From assembly GCA_002286715.1 (NCBI GenBank), contig NSJX01000006.1, forward strand, positions 496,001 through 560,000: DNA of 64,000 nucleotides, written 5' to 3'. Source of the stretch: Dentipellis sp. KUC8613. Lineage: Eukaryota; Basidiomycota; Agaricomycetes; Russulales; Hericiaceae. A program made the position numbers and the translations under genes. Under the pieces are notes generated by a model, which had not been told where the DNA came from, did no database searches, and was given only the letters and a program-made list of their open reading frames with translations. This document shows, piece after piece, positions 11,550 through 22,617 of the stretch. The number at the start of each line of letters is the position of its first letter. Position 1 is the stretch's first letter.

Positions 11550-13462
11550 ATGGTCGCGTTTACTTCTCTTCTTTATTCGCTCGTCCTGGCTTCTGCAGCG
11601 GTCGCCACGCCTGTGCCCGCTGAGAACTTCCGCGGCGGCAAAGGTCTTGCCTTCCCGCCAGTCGACCCTCGCGGGCTCCTTTGCCATCTGCCCATCATCA
11701 AGAGGATCCTGTGCCCGCGCCAGACGCCCTCCGGGCCGTCCGTCAAGACGCCGCTGGGCACCGCGCTCGGCTCGCAAGCGTCCAATGGCGCGTCCAAGTT
11801 CTCCGTCAAGTACGGGTCCGCGCAGAGATGGCAGGACCCTAGCGTTGCTACCACCTGGGCACTCCCGTGCGTTATTTTTGGTCGCTTCTACGAGACTGTC
11901 AAACTGAGATCTGCATTTGTAGTAATAATTCATCGGATGTCACCGCTCTGCCGCTGGCCTGCCCGCAGCAGAACGTCGACCCCTCCGCGTACTCCGAGGA
12001 TTGCTTGTCCATGATCCTCTATGTGCCCTCCTCGGTAACGGCGAACAGCAACGCACCCACGCTCATGTGGATCCACGGCGGCTCTTTCATTATGGGCTCC
12101 GCGACTGACCCTGGTTTGGACGGATCGAACCTCGCCAAGGCTACGGGTTCTATTGTTGCAGTCGTTCAATATCGTCTCGGCGGTGTAAGTTCCCGCGCAT
12201 ATACTCCGAGAAAATGACATTCTAACTTTCGGTCAGCTCGGGTGGAACTCTCCGGATGGCAGGACGAACTTTGCGCTGAAGGACGTGATGACCGCCATGC
12301 AGTTCTTGCAGAAGGTGCTCCCCAGCTTTGGAGGTAGTGCGTCCAAGATCACTATTGCTGGCCAGAGCAGCGGTGCCAACATGATCAGGGCTTTGCTTGC
12401 GATCCCGTCGGCGTCGTCACTGTTCCAGTCTGCTATCCTTCAGTCCGACCCTATGGTAAGCACCGTCATGGTCATCCTACATGCAGTGTCTCATATTCTT
12501 GCAGGACTATGGATTCCTTTCGACTAGCGCACAGAAGAACTTGCAGAACTACTTCAATTCGCAGCTCAACTGCTCTGCATCGGACTCGGCATGCATCAAC
12601 AGCCTCTCACTCGAGACCATCCTGGACGCGACAAACGAGACCTTCCTCAACGGCTTCACCGTCGACGCCGCCGCCACGCAGGCCGAACCCATGCGCCCCG
12701 TGCACGACGGCAGCCTCATCACCTCCACGCTCGACTCCACGTCGCCCTTCCCGAAGGTCTCCAAGCCGGTCCTGATCTCGACCGTGCTCAACGAAGCCGG
12801 GCTGACGATCTACGGCAACTTCGACTCCCCGATGGACGCGTCGCTCTACGACGAGGTCGTCGGCGGCACATTCGGCGACCCGCGCACGGAGATCATCCTG
12901 TCGACGCAGCAGTACACCATCCCGCAGCTCGCGGACGGCAAGGCTGCCGATGCGCGCGTCCAGCTCGAGGCCCTCGGCACTGACTCTGTGTGGAAGTGTG
13001 CCACCTGGACGTTCGCGAGGAACTGGGCTGGCAACGGCGGCAACGCGTTCGTGGGGCTTTATGTTGTTGGCGCGACCTACCCCGGAAATGAGCAGGTGCC
13101 CTTCTGCACCCAGGCCGGCTCGGTGTGCCACCAGGATGATATTGAGATTGTGGTACGTCTGCCTTGACCGGGCTCAAGTCATCCTCGCCTGACGTGCTTC
13201 GGCGTTACAGTTCGGCACCGTCGATAGCCCCAACTCTGCGCAGTCCTCGCTCATCAGCGAGATGCAGGCGCGCTACAGTGCGTTCCTGCACACCGGCAAC
13301 CCGAACCCGTCTGGCTCGAAGCTCGCGCAGTGGGGCGCAGCGACCTCATCTAATATTCCGGCGCTCTTGCTCGGCGGCTCGGGCCAGGCGGATATCGGCA
13401 CCTGCGACCCGTCCTATTGGGGCGAAAAGGTCCAGTACGACTACCAAGTGCTCGACATCTGA
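11550..13462 (+). CDS. Secreted type-B carboxylesterase/lipase
   Basis: Alpha/beta-hydrolase of the cholinesterase/Candida rugosa lipase family, cleaving carboxylic esters outside the cell. A signal peptide (MVAFTSLLYSLVLASAAVA) precedes a short basic pro-like stretch ending KRILCPRQ. Visible family marks are SEDCLSMILYVP (the EDCL signature), the oxyanion-hole loop WIHGGSF, the nucleophile elbow GQSSG (Ser), an acid in STVLNEAG, and the catalytic His in VCHQDDIE. The family norm at the elbow is GESAG, so Glu is replaced by Gln here. Exons run from 11550 through a 50-60 nt intron series to VQYDYQVLDI and a TGA at 13460. Size (about 540 residues) fits the family. Possible substrates are lipids, feruloyl or other wood esters, and the choice is not readable. 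Confidence 0.9.
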
Positions 13463-14154
13463 GCTGTCCCAGACACCAGATATCAAGCGCACGCTGCTAT
13501 GGCTATGAATTATCCCGCATCTTCCCATTTCCCATTCTCTGGTTTCTCTAATCTCGCCTCTTTCAAGTTTCTGGTCTACAGCATATTCCTTTTGCGCCCC
13601 GCTCTACATTTGCATTTCTGACTTAATGGGTTTCTTCGCATTTTGCATTGTGTTTTTATTCTGGTTTTTATGACTCTAATGAGGAACGATGTTTCCGGTG
13701 TTCAGCTTCAAGCTTCGTCTTTTTTCGTGTGTGCATTTCTAACGCTTATTGGCTCGATTATTCCACGGTCCATAACGGCTTGCAGTTGCTCTTGTATCCC
13801 TAATCCCATACTTCCCCTCCCACCCCACCACCGAGTCGTAGCACTAGTAGATGACTTCTCGTCTTATCCCCTGTAGCCTTCATATTCCTTACCCAACCCC
13901 TGAAATCAGTCTGTGTATCCCCTAACTCATGGTGTGCCGGAAGGTCAGAGTGCAAGGTTGAAGATGATAACGATGATAACACACAATATGAACAAAATAC
14001 AAATAGAGGTATAAGAGCATTGAAAATCCTACTTAACATCACCAAAAGCATTAGGATGGCACGCAAGCATCCATATATCGTATACATTGGCGTACTTGAA
14101 ACGTTGGCGCACGACATGATCCGTAGCGCAGCCCAAGCTGACGCTCATGACAGC
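13463..14154. other. 3' spacer between convergent genes
   Basis: AT-richer than its neighbours and free of any credible ORF. It should contain the 3' UTRs of the esterase and the NUDIX gene. Confidence 0.5.
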
Positions 14155-15324
14155 TTACAACTTCGCCTTCTCCTCTGAGTCCTCCGCCCGCTCCGGGATA
14201 TCCGCGAAGATATCAAAGTTCCTCAACAGAACGATCTCCGTGCATCCCTGAAACAGCAGCCGCGCACACCGTCAGCAGCACGCCCAAACACCACAGGTAC
14301 ACATAACAAGGACTCACCCCGCGGCCGGTGGGGCGCACCAGCGACCGATGCAGGCGCCCCACGGGGCCCCCGCGCGCCTCGTCGCCCTCATACGTCAGCA
14401 CGGACCTGCCGTCCTTGTCGAGGCCGGGCAGCGCGCGGGGGTTGACGACCATGCGGCCGAACGCGCCGGCGGCGAGCGCGCGCACGCGCGCGGCCTGCGC
14501 GGGCGTCGTGTGCGCGCCGTAGAGGATGTCCGCGAGCGTCGTGAGGAGGTAGTACTGCGGCGGCATGAGCTGGATGCGCCGCGCGCGGAACGCGGCGAGC
14601 GCGGCCTGCGGGTGCACGAAGTGCGCGGCGACGACCTCTTGCCCGCCGTCCGGCGTCGGCAGGCGGTGCTGCGTCGCGCCGGAGGCGAAGCCGGCGGAGG
14701 GAATGGCGGGCAGGAAGGCGACGTAGAAACGGGTGTGGAAGCGGCTGCAGATCGACGGGCGGGGGCGGTGTCAGTGTGAGTGAGAGACAGGGGAACGGGG
14801 TGTGTGCGTACCGGGGCAGCAGCTGCGGGGTGACCCATTCGGTGAAGGGGAGGAGGGAAGACACGTCGGCGGAGAGGTTGTGTGTGCGCAGGAAGTCCTT
14901 GAAGAGCAGGCCCTGCGCGTGGATGGACTCGCGTGACGTCTCGAGAGTCTTGTCGTCGAGTGCGGGTTGGCTGCGTGAGGCAGACTGCGATTGCGACGAC
15001 GCAAGTAGCAGGCCAGACTCTTCGAAGGTCTCGCGGATGGCGGTCATCTGGTACGACTCGTCCTGCTTCGCGTCATAGTTGCCTCCGGGGAATACCTGCG
15101 TGACGAGCAGATGTTAGTGCACATTCTCGATCCACGCAGTCGTCGGAAGTAGAACGCACATGGACACCGCCAAACGAGGTTGCTTGTGGATTGCGATGAA
15201 CCATAAGAACCTCATTCTGTGAGTTCACGACGATGAGGCTCGCTGACGGCCGCGGCACTGCAATTGGACGAGGCTTCGTACTCTTCGCCTTCGTCTCAGC
15301 AGCGGTCTGCGAATGTGACGACAT
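14155..15324 (-). CDS. NUDIX hydrolase, NUDT19-like
   Basis: Cleaves nucleoside-diphosphate-linked compounds. The NUDT19/NUDT7 type acts on CoA and acyl-CoA, often in peroxisomes. Start MSSHSQTAAETKAKSTKPRPIAVPRPSASLIVV at 15324, with a basic, Pro-rich N-terminus before the first beta strand. The NUDIX box is FPGGNYDAKQDESYQMTAIRETFEESGLL, with the REUxEExG core intact (RETFEESG). An insert and LPFTEWVTPQLLPRRFHTRFYVAFLP follow, a pattern typical of the NUDT19 group. The last exon encodes GCTEIVLLRNFDIFADIPERAEDSEEKAKL. The protein ends KAKL, a near-match to a C-terminal peroxisomal SKL-type signal, so peroxisomal targeting is conceivable but not shown. Introns are short and canonical. Confidence 0.88.
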
Positions 15325-16848
15325 TTGGATCGAGCGTTTGTGCTGGCGGAATATGATCAGAGGGAAGGGGTGGGACAAATAGGTGCGGGGCTGCGCCGGT
15401 AATATAGGCGTATGAAAATGGATTCGGGAACTTGAAGATATTCTTGCCCCGGGAGGTCGCATCGCCGTCGTGATCATCGACCTTCGCCCATTGACTCCGA
15501 GCCCCCGCCGGTTGCAAGGGGCTATGCTTGAGCGGGTGCGTGTGACTAGAGATGACAAGACTAGTCTTAGTATTCGCCTATCGAGTCGTGCTGGGCCCGT
15601 CGCATACGTCGGGTGCCGTCAGGCCGCTACACTATCACGGGCAAGCTCAGGATGTGCTGTACCGTGGGTACGCGTCAGTCAATGAACCGACAGTGCTGTA
15701 GGCCAAGGTTTAATCTGATCGCACCGAGACAACCGCCCGCCCAGCGCAGTGCAAGGTGTGCCAGATGATGTTATGTAGGTCGAGGCAGACGATCAGGCCA
15801 TGGTTTGACTGAGCGCTACAGCGCTGCACGGGAATAGGTGGTGGCTCACGACAACAGACGCGCATATCGCAAATCCGAAGCCTTACAGTTGCTTTCGATC
15901 GTAAGTACAACGCCGAGATCCAGGTAAAGAGGAGGGGTCCTATGTAAGCAGATCGTTCAACTGAATTTGCCATGGCGGGAATACTCGAGCTCTCTACTTA
16001 CGCCAGCGAGCTGCAAGACTGACGACCATGGCAAAGCTGGGAATCAGACACACAGGCTTGGTGACGTATCAGAGCGCTCCGTCAAATGAAGGAACAAGCA
16101 GGACTGGTCTGGAATCCGAGGAAGGAAATAAGTAAAGAGGACAGGTTTCGAGAAACGTCGTGCTGCGCTGCCAGCAGGCGCCCAAACCAGAAATCACTGG
16201 AACGGTCTGACCAGAGATAGCAGACATGCTGCACAACACCATGAGCACACCGTTACCGGGATGTATCTCCCAAGTTGTAAGAACCGACCTAATATTGGAC
16301 GTGCACGACTATTACGCGATCGCTCTTGCTTAGGGCGAGGACTGGCGGAAGGTCTGGAATACCTTCACAAGCCAGAATAACACGGCAACTATATGGTAAT
16401 GCGGATATCATACGTCTGAATATGAAACAAACATACAGTGAGCAGGTGATGATGCTAGCGCATAATCTGTGAGAGGTTTAGTCAAAAGAGTCGGGAAAAG
16501 GCGTCTGCGTACGTGCACCGCATACGGCATGAGCACAGCTGGAAAACCAAGCGCGTATGGTCCATATATCCCTTATAGCCGTGAGCAGATGATTGCTATG
16601 TCGCGCGAGAGAAAATGCTAGGACGGTCGTACGTGGGGGCGGCCAACAGATGGAGGAAAGAAGGAAAGCCGACGGGCCGGAGACCGAATAGGCGCGACGC
16701 GACCGACGCGGTAACTCCAATTCTATTACCACCTTCAATTGTTCGTGACCGACGCGTCTTCTCCCCCACATCCATTCTCTCCTCCATTTTTCTCCTACCC
16801 CGCTACAGGCAGCGCACATACCCCAACATACGTCTTTAATAACGTAGC
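15325..16848. other. Divergent intergenic region, no gene seen
   Basis: This 1.5-kb stretch separates the NUDIX and UBLCP1 starts. ORFs are short, conflict in frame and have no recognisable motif. A CT-rich tract at about 16760-16805 sits just before the UBLCP1 start and is likely promoter. Confidence 0.45.
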
Positions 16849-18647
16849 ATGTCTGCGCAAGACGGTCTCCCTAGTCCGTCCAAGAAACCGCGAATTGAAC
16901 AAGACTCGGTGTCTGAAGCTATGTCAAAGGCGGTCGTGGAAAGTGTCAATGGTGTCCGGGGCACGGTGGTACAGACGGAATCAGTAAGTGGACTGCACAT
17001 ATCTTTGCGAGAGATATGAGAGCTGACGTTGAGCTGGCATTCAAGGTCAACGCTGCACCTGACGAGGTCGGGGTAGAAGAGCAATGGATACATCTTGCGT
17101 TCTCATGGGCTGGCAAGCCCTACACATTAGACATTGCCGAATCGGACAGGTGCGATGACCTGTGTTGCGTGTGGCGAGTGTGTGCTCACAAAGGCTGGCA
17201 CAGGGTATTCGATTTGAAGGCAGCATTGTTCAGTCTGACGAACGTCCCGCCGGATCGACAGAAGATCTTGGGATTGGTGAAGGGCAAGCTGCCCCCGGAT
17301 GAGGAGCGGGTGTGAGTGATCGTCTCTCTGGCGTACGCCACGTCTCATTTGGGTCGTGCTTCATACTAGAGGAGACCTCAAAATCGTCAGCGGGAAGAAG
17401 TTCACTCTTATTGGCACACCAGAGGGCGATGAGATCAAGGATCCTTCACGTAAGCCAAGAGTATCCCCTGCACCACTGAGTGACGGTCCGCTCATTTACT
17501 GCCCGTGCAGAGCTTGAATTTCTCCCAGACGTCGTCAATGACCTCGACGTGGACTTCTCCGCCGACCCCGCTGCAGCCGCCGCATACCAGAACGACCTCC
17601 GCAACATCCGTAAAGTACGAGAAGCTACCAAGAAGCTGAAAGTGAATATCATCAACCCCTTGCGCGAGGGCAAGAAATTGCTCGTGCTCGACATTGATTA
17701 CAGTAAATCCGGCGCATCTTTGAGGCGGTCTGCTCGTATGCTCACCGACGTGTCTCTTCCTTCCAGCAATTTTAGATACAAAGCCGCTCACGTCTGGGGC
17801 CTTGCCGCCAGCAGAATGCGCGCGTCCCCACTTACACGAATTCCTGACCGCCGTATACCCGCATTATGATATCTGCATATGGTAGTTGAGGCTTCGTCTG
17901 TCTTCGAAGGACTCCGCTGAACTCCTTCTAGGTCACAGACAAGTTGGGTCTGGCTCGAAACGAAGCTCGTCGAGCTAGGCATGTTGGGGGCTAACAGAAA
18001 TTACAAGGTAAGCTTCATGCAGCCAAGTCAGCTTCACCTAATTCACTAAGAGATTGCAGATATCGTTTGGTGAGCATCAAAAGCGTACTCGATCGGACCG
18101 CAGTACTAAAAACGAGCAGTATTAGACAAGACATCCATGTTCACGGTGTTCTCGAAGCGAGACGGAAAGCCATACACGCATTCCGTCAAGGCGCTTCAGA
18201 TCATCTGGAACCATTTCCCACAATTGTCAGGAACCTACTCTCACTTCTCACCGCCCTCCCGAAATACTGACCAGACCCTGCAGCCACGGCAAGAATACCA
18301 TCCACGTTGACGACCTCGTGAGTAGCATATTTTCTGTCACCGGAAGAGTGTTTGAGAGAGTTTTCACAAAGGGCCGTAATTTCGCTCTAAATCCCAAGCA
18401 AGGATTGAAGATATCAGCATTCAAAGACGCACATACCCCTCAAGCCATGGCGGACCGAGAACTCGACAAGCTTGCGCGCTACATGCTCTACATTGCTGCG
18501 CAAGAAGACCTCGAGAAGGTCAACCACAAGGTCAGTCCGCTTACGATCTGGCATTACAGCAGCACATCTGAACGAACGGACGTGAAGGACTGGAAGCGCA
18601 TCGTCCGCGCCCTCCCTCCGCACGGCGCTTTGCCTCCCCCATCATAA
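16849..18647 (+). CDS. UBLCP1: Ubiquitin-like domain CTD phosphatase (UBLCP1 type)
   Basis: Phosphatase known from animals to dephosphorylate nuclear proteasome 19S subunits. Exon 1 encodes MSAQDGLPSPSKKPRIEQDS, where KKPR may be a nuclear signal. The ubiquitin-like domain follows (IHLAFSWAGKPYTLDIAESDRVFDLKAALFSLTNVPPDRQKILGL). The HAD/FCP domain has the nucleophile motif LVLDIDYTILDTKPL (DxDxT), then YDICIWSQTSWVWLETKL and the second acidic pair HVDDLGRNF. The C-terminus, KDWKRIVRALPPHGALPPPS, ends at the TAA at 18645-18647. A 10-nt exon (18060..18069) is needed between NYK and VLDKTSM. Domain order matches animal UBLCP1 throughout. A short spacer of 258 bases separates it from convergent CSN8. 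Confidence 0.92.
18060..18069 (+). other. UBLCP1: 10-nt microexon of UBLCP1
   Basis: ATATCGTTTG is bounded by TTGCAG and GTGAGC and encodes Ile-Ser-Phe plus the first base of Val. The family reads NYK-I-T/S-F at this spot. Joining the flanking exons without it gives an immediate TAG. Confidence 0.8.
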
Positions 18648-18905
18648 CATCCACAGCCCATCATCGCACGCATATCTGTATCATCTTGTATCATAATACC
18701 TCTGTAGAGTTTAGGCTAGCATTTGTCGGATCTGCCGTAAGTCGCTACGATCCCGCAACCAACACGGACTTTGTCATTTGGATACACAGCAGAGCTGAGC
18801 TCGGGTGTGGAATCGGGGCGGGGAAAGGGGCGATCGTCGTCGCGACTCGTAGCGTACACATTACAGCAGAGTTGTTACATTCGGATAGCGACGAGCCCAC
18901 GGCGC

Positions 18906-19986
18906 TCAGACCTCCAAGCGCGCGACGCTGTCGGTGACGAGGTCGAACGTGAGCAGAGTCGACGGCGCTGCGGGGCGATCGTCGTGTCAGCGCTCCGCAC
19001 GCGGCACCAAAGGAGACGGGTGAAACGGAAGACGCACTTGAAACGAAGCCGTTCAGGTGCGGGCGCTCCGCGCTGGCTGGCGGCGGCGTCAACACGTCCG
19101 CGGACGCGTCGTAGGCCCACTTGCTCGATTCCGCGGCTGGGGCGGGAGATCAGGTGAGTCGGGGAAGGTCCGGTGTCGATCGTGCGCGTACCTGCGAGGA
19201 GCTGGTCTCGGGGGAGTCCCAGGTAGGATTGGGCGAGGGCGAGGGGTATTGAAGTGTACGCTTTTGAGATCAGCGCGAATGTGCGCCTGCGGAACGATTC
19301 TGGCCGAAGTGCGCGTTGGTCCACCGGGCGCGGGAAGGATGGATCACGGGGCACGCACCGACGAAGTTGGTTGTAAGTCCTGAAATCACGGAGGCGAGGT
19401 CTGCGTCTGGGAAGTCCGATGCCTGCGTCATCTCGTATAGTCTCTCGGCGCGCGTGTACACGTTCTCGTATTTGCGCTCGGAAGTCGAGGCGAGGACCCC
19501 GAAGAGGGCCTGGGATAGCGGGAGGACGGCAATGGAATTGGGGAGGCGGGTTAGGGCAAATCTAGCTGGAGGGCTGACCGACCTTCAGGATTCCATGTCA
19601 ACACATCTCGGAGAGATTCTTTACTTACACTTCATCTCGGATGAGGTACCCCAGTACCAATGGAGCTGTGACGAAAAGGCGCGAGGGATGTGTATCGTGG
19701 ACGCCCTATTCAAGGACGTTCATGAAGGCCCGTGTATATTCAAGAGGGCACTCACATTCAGATCCGCACGCTCTGCGAGCTCGATCAGTTCTTGAATCTC
19801 TCCCTTTGCTGCTAACGAGGCGATCTGGGGAAAGATCTGGTAATATGGTGACTGCTCGGGTGACGGCAATTGGTTATCTGGGGCAACCTCGACCGCAGCG
19901 GGCGCATCGCTGGTGGCGGCAGGTGCAGGCGCTTGTTCGGCGGGAAGAGGCTGGTCCTCGGCAGGAGGAGTCGGTGGGCCGTTCAT
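18906..19986 (-). CDS. CSN8: COP9 signalosome subunit 8 (CSN8/PSMD8/eIF3k domain)
   Basis: Small PCI-family subunit of the COP9 signalosome, which removes NEDD8 from cullins. Exon 1 (from ATG 19986) encodes a Pro/Ala-rich head and the first helices, SPYYQIFPQIASLAAKGEIQELIELAERADLN. Further exons give RLFVTAPLVLGYLIRDEVFALTRLPNSIAVLPLSQALFGVLAS, then YENVYTRAERLYEMTQASDFPDADLASVISGLTTNFVESFRRRTFALISKAYTSIPLALAQSYLGL, the winged-helix-like part. A C-terminal exon follows, ending in STLLTFDLVTDSVARLEV. Acceptors at CCAGCTAG and CGGCCAG were chosen because only they preserve the frame. PSMD8 (Rpn12) and eIF3k share the fold; the FVESFRRRTFALISKAYTSI stretch favours CSN8. Confidence 0.8.
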
Positions 19987-20189
19987 GGTCGTAGCCTGTA
20001 GAAAGGGTTCACTGGATCGTAAGTATAACTTATTGTCGAAGGCAAGGACGCGTGCCGCGGCTGAGTCGATTGTGCACGCGTGTGTGGCGCGCCGATCATA
20101 TCTGAGCATGCACTGCACCGCTCATATGTCTTCTCCAACTATCACTCTCCCCGCACCCCCACCTGCACAAAGTCTCAAATCTACCCGCC

Positions 20190-21122
20190 ATGGACGACTT
20201 TGGGACTGACGAAATCGAGTCTATCCTTTACATCGCGCGCGAGATCTCAGGTACATCGCTTGCTGTGTTAGCCGGCTGGTCTGACGAGCGGCGCCAGTGT
20301 ACAAGATCCCACCCTTGAAGGCGAACGAGGGTCACCGTGCTCAGGACTGGGGTGACCTCGCATCGCCACTGTGGAAGGGACGCATGCGCATCATTGAGAA
20401 AGCAGATGCCGTATCGCTGCTGTTTGAAGATCCGTCTACTGGTACGAATGCAGTTTAGTTATGCATGCGACAGTGCACTCAGACTGTTCTTTGTTAGGCG
20501 AATGTAAGATGACTATCTCTGACCGGGACCCATATACTGAGCCCTCCGGCGTCAGTATTCGCGAAGGCTGCGTATGATCCTGCCAAACCCTCTGTAGAAG
20601 GCGTGCTAGATTCCTCGCGATACTTCGTCGTCCGAGTAGAGGACAGCGGACGCAAGGCGTACATCGGCATGGGGTTTGCTGAGCGGTCAGACAGCTTTGA
20701 CTTCAGTGAGCCTTCTCAGTGACGCATACGTTATGGCCGCTGACTGTCCCTAGACGTGGCCCTGCAGGATTACACAAAGTATCGTCACCTGTGAACTCCT
20801 GCATGCTCCAGTACTGACACTTACGTGTACCCACAGGCGCTGGAAGGCCCATCTCAATCCGCCCTCTCCTACTTCGGACGACAAGCCTTCACCGCACATC
20901 CCTGCGGGCCCAAAGAAGGATTATTCTCTCAAGGAAGGACAGACCTTTTCCATTTCCATCCCTGGTCGCAACAAAGCGGAAACAACATCCTCTGGTGGAC
21001 TGTTTGAGACAAATTTGCTGGGGTCAGGGGCGACTTCGACTTCTTCCTCCAATACTTCCGGGGGAGGCGGGGGAGCTTTCCCACTGCTTCCTCCGCCTCC
21101 GAGTGCGCCCAAGCGGCGTTAG
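20190..21122 (+). CDS. NECAP-family endocytic adaptor
   Basis: NECAP proteins bind AP-2 and clathrin adaptor ears and act at endocytic coats. The PHear domain reads [39 protein letters not shown], then [80 protein letters not shown]. The C-terminal region is rich in Pro, Ser and Gly and ends at a TAG (21120-21122) after [26 protein letters not shown] resembles the conserved NECAP sequence before the tail. The classical WxxF motif is not evident in the tail. A 6-nt exon (20498..20503) supplies Gly-Glu of TGELFA. A 203-bp spacer divides it from the divergent CSN8 start. Confidence 0.9.
20498..20503 (+). other. 6-nt microexon of the NECAP gene
   Basis: GCGAAT lies between TTGTTAG and GTAAGA. 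With flanks it encodes Gly-Glu and the first base of Leu, giving TGELFAKA as in animal NECAP (SGELFAQA). Skipping it stays in frame and would give TVFAKA, so two isoforms are possible. Confidence 0.75.
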
Positions 21123-22617
21123 TGTCGCAGGGAAGTGGTCTTGAGTTTTGTTTCCGACGTCTGGCTTGATGGACGAGTGCGTGCTGTCGCTCTGTGGAAT
21201 GTAATGGTCTGCGTTTCGGAGAAGTGAATCTATTCTTGTGGTGGTGGTCTTTCACATGCAAGCATCCGTCTCCGTCGGCTCCCTTTGGTGCGCACGTCGA
21301 TTCCTCATGTCGAGACCCCGGCGGTGGAGAGCGATGACCTTGTGCTTTACAGTTTTTCGCCCTGGAACTTACGCAGCTGATCCTAGACAGGTGCCCTCTG
21401 GACAAAATTTTGACCGGAGAGCCGCTCGCCAAAGGGTCTTCAATGGTCATCATACCATGCGAACAGTACCCGGTTTTCTAAGTAAAACGCTGCGACACAC
21501 ATGCGTCAGGAGTATGCATGCTCTTCCGCAGAGCGATCCCAACAGATTGACCATCAGACCTCGACGTGCCTTCATTTCTCTACGTTTTGAAATGCTCAGA
21601 AACGTCATGGATGAGAAAGTTTTGCTTGAAACTTCAAGTAACATGGCATCGTGACCCAGGGAGTATTGGAACATCCTTCTGCTCGTTTGTTGTCAACGCT
21701 CATGTGGCGTTCGAGGTGTACGTACTCACCGCTTTACAGGACGCGAGGGATACTTGAATAGACACCACTACTGCAGACAGACCCACGTGCTCACATGTTC
21801 TGTCGCCGGCCGTTGGTCAAGGATCACCCCGGTGGGATATTCTATTTTCATGGAATATTGTCAACTGCTGCCGAGAGCACGGGGCTTGCATCAGAAGCAT
21901 CCGAAGTCCGAGTCTGTGCTTCCGATGGGCACTTGGTCTGCTCATGCATCGACCTCCCCCTCATACGAGCCAAACACCGCCGAATATTGCCCACCCCCAG
22001 GGACTGGAACCTCATCGGTACTTGGACGTAATGGTGCAATTGTAGGTCGCAGCCCGCAATGGGAGCGAGTTCATGCCGTCCTCCTAGACGAAATCTCTTG
22101 GCTCGCCTCCATTTCCAGACAGAAGTCGGCACATCAGCAGTTCGACATCACGGCCAAGGATCCGCAACCTCGTGATCGGATCCGAAGAAGGGTGTCACAC
22201 GAAGATGCGGAGAATGTTGTCAATAGCAAGTATACGTACACCTCAATATGCCCTGGGTGTCGCGGCCGCTATTACCGAGCTATTACCGTCCAGGATCAAG
22301 CCAGAAGGCCCCGCAGCCCCGCACATTATCCTCGACATCGGATGAACTCCTGCGTCTCATGACCGCCACCCCCGACCAACTTTACATGCTGCCACGTCCG
22401 CGCTGGCCTGCGCTCTGCTCCCGAGGTCACTCCGCCCAGTACCTCGGGTCAACGCCGGCATTATTCGTGCTGTCGGCTGCCTTTTGCGAGCACGCATTTC
22501 TCCTGTTTTTGACTTCGAAAGGCCGGGTGCGCGCGCGACGTTCGGGGCTATATAAGAGGTGGGGGTTCAGCCGAAGATCGACAGGTCTGAACAGTCGCCC
22601 TCTTGCGAAGCTTCAAG
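21123..22617. other. Intergenic region upstream of the cellobiohydrolase
   Basis: A 1.5-kb stretch holding the NECAP 3' UTR and the GH6 promoter. Its ORFs (for example 21754-22362) have no motif and uneven composition. One CTCCGC near 22431 matches the reverse complement of the Cre1-type SYGGRG core, which is weak evidence alone. Confidence 0.4.
22549..22556 (+). promoter_or_regulatory. TATA box of the GH6 gene
   Basis: TATATAAG, 69 bases before the ATG at 22618. A perfect TATA box fits a strongly inducible secreted cellulase. Confidence 0.6.
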
